Shown in pieces: positions 59,445 to 64,000 of a DNA stretch of 64,000 bases; the stretch's first letter is position 1, and the number at the start of each line of letters is the position of its first letter. The notes beneath the pieces are model-generated. The model saw only the letters and a list, made by a program, of their open reading frames with translations, ran no database searches and was not told where the DNA came from. The position numbers and the translations under genes are program-made. Origin of the DNA: Boswellia sacra (Eukaryota; Streptophyta; Magnoliopsida; Sapindales; Burseraceae). Where the stretch lies: assembly GCA_013180625.2 (NCBI GenBank), contig SNVD02015884.1, positions 372,001 through 436,000 on the forward strand, written 5' to 3'.

Positions 59445-60660
59445 TAGGGTGGGTTCATAAAACAAAAATGAATGTTTTAAAGTGAGGAAATGAGTTTATT
59501 TAATAAGTCGGTGTATTAATAAAAAAAAAACATAAATGCAAATAACCTCACCTATCTTTTTTTAAATTTATTATTATCTGGCCAATCATCTAGTCATTGT
59601 TTATGATTTTCATCTTTTTTGGCAGGATATTTTTATCATTCAGGATTTAATTTGACTAGATAATTAAAATAAAATTAAATACCAAGAAAACTAATCCTAT
59701 TTGATTATTTTCTCTAATTGTTTTGAATTAATTTTAAAAGAGAAGAGAATTAAATAGAACAATTTTTGTTCATAACGATACCATAAAAGATGGAAGTCAT
59801 TATCCTTCCCTTACTTTTTCCACATGCAACAATTAATGTGTGTTGGCCAATCAATCAATCGGAGACCAAAACATTCAGAGGAAAAATGAAACCAGCGATG
59901 ATTGTTGTTAACCTTCTTTAATTGTTTCGGGAATGGAGGTGGAAATTGTATTGTATAGAATCGACCTCCACTTATTGCAACTTCAGTGCAGCGTACATAA
60001 GTGGCCTAAAATTGGCATTCTATTCCTTGGAGCCTACGTCTCGATAAGTTAATGGTATAACAACTGAAATTCCAATAACCAACTTGCCACTTCATTTTTT
60101 TGCCGAGTGGAATAATATGATGATCATAGCCATGATTTCAAGCAAATACACTTTAGCCTCCTAAACGTAAAAAATAAAGGAAGACACATGATAGTGTGAG
60201 TCTGCCCTTGACCCTAGAGTGTTGATTACTTCGTGGAGACCCCGCTCCTTGCTTCCTATCCAAAAGAAAATTCTACGCTGTAAAGTTCATAACATGAAGT
60301 CATTATCCGTCTCTATCTTTTTCCAGATGTAAAAAATAATGTGCCGTGGTCTTTACTCTATTTTGTTGACATCCGAGCAAGCAATCGGAGACCAATCATT
60401 TAGAGGAAAATGAAACCAACCAGGCCACATTCTTTAATAGTTGCGGCAATGAAAATGGCAAAGACTTCTCTGTCTGCTGCAAGCTGCTTCTCTACCTTTT
60501 TCCACAAGTTGAAGATGCCGGGCCTTCACTCATTAGTCCCACAGAAGTATAGAACAGTGTGATGGCAATTGAAATCAAAAAATAGGGGAAGACACATGAT
60601 ATATAGCTTCCCATCCAAAAGAAAATTTTACACGTCCAGTACCAGAAATTGAATGCCTCT
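59445..60660. repeat. Receptor upstream flank, degenerate copies
   Basis: 59620-59990 and 60300-60640 match the upstream flank of the 42.5-kb receptor (TTATCCTTCCCTTACTTTTTC, GTGCCGTGGTCTT, CACAAGTTGAAGATGCCGGG). Between them lies about 300 bases seen less clearly in the other copies. The TATA position of the second block reads AGAAATTGAATGCC, so the promoter is mutated. Confidence 0.6.
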
Positions 60661-60890
60661 TTCGTTGATGATGTTCTCATCCGCATCATAATTCAGTTTA
60701 CAGCATTGAAACCAAGCGTATCGAAATAGACTGTCATTTTGTTCGTGAAAATGTGCACGCCAATGTGTACAACTTCTGTTTGTAGTTATCAACAGCTTGC
60801 TGATAACCATATATACAAAGAGCTTAATGACAATAAGTTTCAGGAGATACTCTCCAACTTGGCCCTATCAATATTTTCCCCTAACTTGAC
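60661..60890 (+). pseudogene. Stump of a third receptor gene joined to a copia RNase H remnant
   Basis: 60664-60714 matches the receptor leader (GTTGATGATGTTCTCATCC) and its start region, but the ATG reads ATTG (CAGCATTGAAACCA). At about 60711-60716 the receptor sequence gives way to copia text KRIEIDCHFVRENVHANVY and QLADN-like sequence to about 60830. This is the same remnant as at 37155-37390. The junction shares ACCAA between both partners. Confidence 0.68.
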
Positions 60891-63304
60891 TTGAGGAGCT
60901 GAGAAAACTGAGTGGTTTGAGGAATAATTGATTTGCAAATTTTTAGAAGAAATTGAAGTTCTTCTCGTCATTACCAGTTATTCTTACTATATGAAAGAAT
61001 TTGTAATTACAATATAGAAACTTTTTCTGCACAGGTAGGTTGCTTTATTCGGTAAATTTTCGTGTTGTGATTTATTGTTTTCTTCCTTTTCATTTTACAC
61101 CTCATATTACAAATGAAATTAAAAGGAAAAAATCAATCTATTATCAATGAAATTTCACATGTTGAAACCAAAAAGCCTCGAAATAACTGTAGAGTTGAAT
61201 ACATAAAATCAAGATATTAATTTGTAAAAAAGAGCATATATGTGGATCTAATAACCATCTTATGAAGCCAACAGTATCAACTCAAATGTCCAGAAAATTC
61301 AGTGCAACCAAACGTGAGACAACTCAATTTGTTTCCTGAAATGATAGATAATTTTTTCCAAAAGAAATACCTTGGGAGTGGAATCAATAAATAGCAGTTA
61401 AATTGATGGTCTAAGGATATATGGAGCTAGCTAACTGAAATCCTACAAAGTCCAGTTAATTGGATTTTAGTATTAAGGACAAATGATCAATATTTCATTT
61501 CCCAATGAAATATGAAATCAACCCATTGATTTGGTGTCTCAAGCTGTCATCAATTAGTTAGCTGATCTGTTCTTAATTAATAAACAAATTGCTGTCTTCT
61601 TTTTCATAAATTTGATAACTTGTCGTCGCTATATTTACGAGGTAAACGACTTGTCAGTTATCATCCTCTATGCAAGTCACTTGTTTATCAACAGAAACGG
61701 AATGTAAACTGTTTAAAGGATTCATTAAATCAAACCAGTGACAAATTATATCAGGTTAAATATCCTGTTTAAAGGATTCATTAAATCAAACCGGTGATAT
61801 ATATTATATCAAGTTAAATATGATGAATCAATTTGAGATAATTATATGCATAACCAAGTTCAAAGAAACGTTTTAAAAATTAATTAGATCTATCATCATC
61901 ATTATAAGTTGAATATGTAAAACCAAGTATTAATTTGGAAAGATATTAATATCTTCTAATTGGTTCTAAGATACAGCTAGCCAACTGAAATTCTCCAAAG
62001 TCCAGTTAGAAGTTGGAAATTAGTGTTCTAACAAATGATCATTACTTCATTTCTCAATGAACCATGAAATGAAACATTGATTTCATATCTTAAATTCCTC
62101 ATTAGTTAGCTGATGTTCTTAACAAACAATATGCTGTCTTCTGTTCCAAAAATTTGATGACTTTTTGTCACTATATGTTTACAAGATAAACGACTTGTCA
62201 ATTGTTATCCTCTAATTTGTATGCGAGTCACTTGTTTATCAACAGAAAAGACATGTAAACTGCTTAAATGATTCACAAAATGCCAAACATTATTTGAGTT
62301 TAAATACAATTTGAGAGAATTATATACATAACCAAGTTCAAAGAGTGTTTTAAAAATTAACTAAATCTTATTATTATTATTATCTAACCAGCCATTTAGT
62401 CATTAGTGATTTTCATCTCACCTAGAAGGTATTGTATCTATTATCCAAAGTCGGGTTTGGCTAAATAATTCAAAAAAAAAACTAATCCAATTTGTTTATT
62501 TTCTCTAATTTTCTGAATCAATTTTAAAAGAAAAGAGAGTTAAGTAGATTTAAGGTCATAATGATAACATAAAAGATGAAAAGTTATTATCCTTTTCTTA
62601 CTTTTTCTGCATGTAATCTTAGAATTCAATTTTTTTTTTTTTGAGAAGATTTGATTGATTTTCCTTTCCTTTGTTAGAAGATATCTTAGCCCTGATCAAA
62701 TCAATATGACTTGATGAAATTATATTAGGATAATTAGCTTGATTCTAGGTTTTGATTCAGATTTCTTGCTGGTGAATTCATCCCCATATAAACCGATGTG
62801 CAACAGTATTACAATTAAAAAAGAATAGTAAAAATGTAGCCCTTCTTTCTGTTTTTGACATGTTACACTTAATGTGTCGTGGTCTTCACTCTTTTAATGG
62901 CATCCAATCGAGTAATCAATGGAGACTAAGACAAGTAGAGGAAAAATGAAACCAACCACGATTGTTGCTGACATTCTGCAATAGTTGCAGCAAAGAAGGT
63001 GGAAACTGCATAGAATCGACCTACAATTTTTCAAAAGGCAACGACTGCTCTGTCTGCTGCAATGAAGTTGGCGATGCCGGGGTCTTCACTCTTGGGTCCT
63101 ACAGAAAACATAAAGTATAGAACAGTGTGATGACAAATTGAAAATTGAAAACAACAGTAGAGGAAGGCACGTGATAAACTTGATAGTGTGAGTCTTCCCT
63201 TGACTCCAGAGTATTAATTATGTTTCGAAGACCCTCCTTCTAGCGTCCTATCCAAAAGAAAATTTTACAAGTCCACTAGAGTCCTATACAGTGACAAAGA
63301 GCAG
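60891..63304. repeat. Duplicated copia-downstream and receptor-upstream DNA
   Basis: 60891-61800 is paralogous to 37380-38119 plus 40626-40760. 61960-62320 is a further partial copy (CAACTGAAATTCTCCAAAGT, ACTTGTCAATTGTTATCC). A short tandem repeat (GTTTAAAGGATTCATTAAAT) occurs at 61709 and 61769. 62330-63300 is the upstream flank of the second receptor gene, matching 40790-42447. No complete gene. Confidence 0.65.
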
Positions 63305-63312
63305 TATAAATA
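63305..63312 (+). promoter_or_regulatory. TATA box of the second LRR receptor gene
   Basis: TATAAATA 59 bases upstream of the ATG at 63364, in the same context as 42448-42455. Confidence 0.72.
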
Positions 63313-63363
63313 CCTCTTCAGTTGATGATGTTCTCATCCACATTATAATTTCAGTTTACAGCA

Positions 63364-64000
63364 ATGAAACCAACCATGAGTGTTATTTTTGCCTTTCTTT
63401 TCCTACACTTACTTGGGATACCAACCGCTAATTTTGGCTTCCTCGAAGGAAGCTCTCCCTCTCACATGGGTTGCATCCAGAGTGAGAGAGAAGCACTTCT
63501 AAGGTTCAAGCAAGATCTCAATGATTCTTCCAACTGGCTCGCCTCTTGGACTGGTGATGGGGATTGTTGTACATGGACCGGTGTTGTCTGCGACAACTTC
63601 TCGGGTCATGTCCTTGAGCTCCACCTCAGCGATTCTCCTGACTTTTCTTACCACGTGTCTCTAGCTAAATCCGACGCTTATGGGAGGAAAGAATTGAGTG
63701 GTAAGTTAAATCCCTCCTTGCTTAATCTAGAGCGATTGATTTACTTGGACCTGAGCCGCAATGGCTTTGACGGTATTCCGATTCCAAAATTTTTTGGTTC
63801 TATGAGGAATTTAAGATACCTTAATCTCTCTTGTTCCGGATTTGAGGGAATAATTCCTCAAGAACTCGGGAATCTATCCAATCTGCAATATCTTGAACTT
63901 GGTTCGAATGATTTGTTTGTTGAGAATTTTTTTTGGCTGTCTGGTCTTTCTTTGCTAAGGCACCTAGATTTGAGTTCTGTAGACCTTAGCAAAGCCTCTG
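63364..64000 (+). CDS. LRR receptor-like protein, 5' part, runs off the right edge
   Basis: Open to the window end (212 codons seen). Starts MKPTMSVIFAFLFLHLLGIP, the same signal-peptide type as the 42.5-kb receptor. It continues with the N-cap GCIQSEREALLRFKQDL.. DCCTWTGVVCDNFSGHV and the first LRRs (YLNLSCSGFEGIIPQELGNL). It carries an insertion relative to the first gene after SPDFS (YHVSLAKSDAYGRKE). A clear tandem paralogue of the receptor at 42506-45916, same strand. Completeness cannot be judged here. Confidence 0.9.
   Translation, partial: MKPTMSVIFAFLFLHLLGIPTANFGFLEGSSPSHMGCIQSEREALLRFKQDLNDSSNWLASWTGDGDCCTWTGVVCDNFSGHVLELHLSDSPDFSYHVSLAKSDAYGRKELSGKLNPSLLNLERLIYLDLSRNGFDGIPIPKFFGSMRNLRYLNLSCSGFEGIIPQELGNLSNLQYLELGSNDLFVENFFWLSGLSLLRHLDLSSVDLSKAS

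Noticed and set aside
1..64000. tRNA, rRNA, CRISPR arrays, bacterial-type terminators
   Set aside because: No tRNA B-box with a cloverleaf context, no rRNA text and no regularly spaced repeats with unique spacers were seen.

Overview
The window is nuclear DNA of a flowering plant, probably a eudicot. It has GT-AG introns, AT-rich intergenic DNA, plant-specific families (F-box/DUF295, DUF616, CPP1, RLP-type LRR receptors, G-type lectin kinases, CHX antiporters), miniature transposons and LTR-retrotransposon debris. The gene set and receptor sequences resemble Citrus/Rutaceae; that is an impression from protein recognition and was not tested. I saw no bacterial-style operons, CRISPR arrays, rRNA or tRNA genes.

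The left half (1-35.7 kb) is mostly conserved single-copy genes. In order they are: the 5' end of transportin-1 (-), a DNAJC17-like J-domain/RRM protein (-), a CHX antiporter fragment (-), two tandem F-box/DUF295 genes (+), a DUF630/632 pseudogene (-), a small tail-anchored-like protein (-), the INO80 subunit C/YL1-C protein (-, 3 exons), a DUF616 TOD1/MUCI70-like Golgi protein (+, 7 exons), V-ATPase subunit B (-, 14 coding exons, 488 aa) and a plastid FAD/amine-oxidase-like oxidoreductase (-, 13 exons). For most of these the splice sites could be read and the exon phases add up. The oxidoreductase has lost its exon-3 splice donor and meets a stop.

The right half (35.7-64 kb) is a receptor-gene cluster in repeat-rich DNA. 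It holds one full-length LRR receptor-like protein (42.5-45.9 kb), the 5' end of a second (63.4 kb to the edge) and the stump of a third at 60.7 kb joined to a copia fragment. Around them are repeated upstream blocks, two copia RNase H remnants, two solo LTRs of one about 2.5 kb family with identifiable target duplications, two hAT-like elements, and a mosaic of pseudogene pieces (lectin receptor kinase, FAD oxidoreductase, CPP1). One solo LTR sits inside the transit-peptide codons of the CPP1 copy.

The genes do not form a pathway. The left is housekeeping (nuclear import, co-chaperone/splicing, chromatin, vacuolar proton pump, cell-wall or lipid glycosylation). The right is a fast-changing immune-receptor neighbourhood shaped by duplication, transposition and fragment capture.
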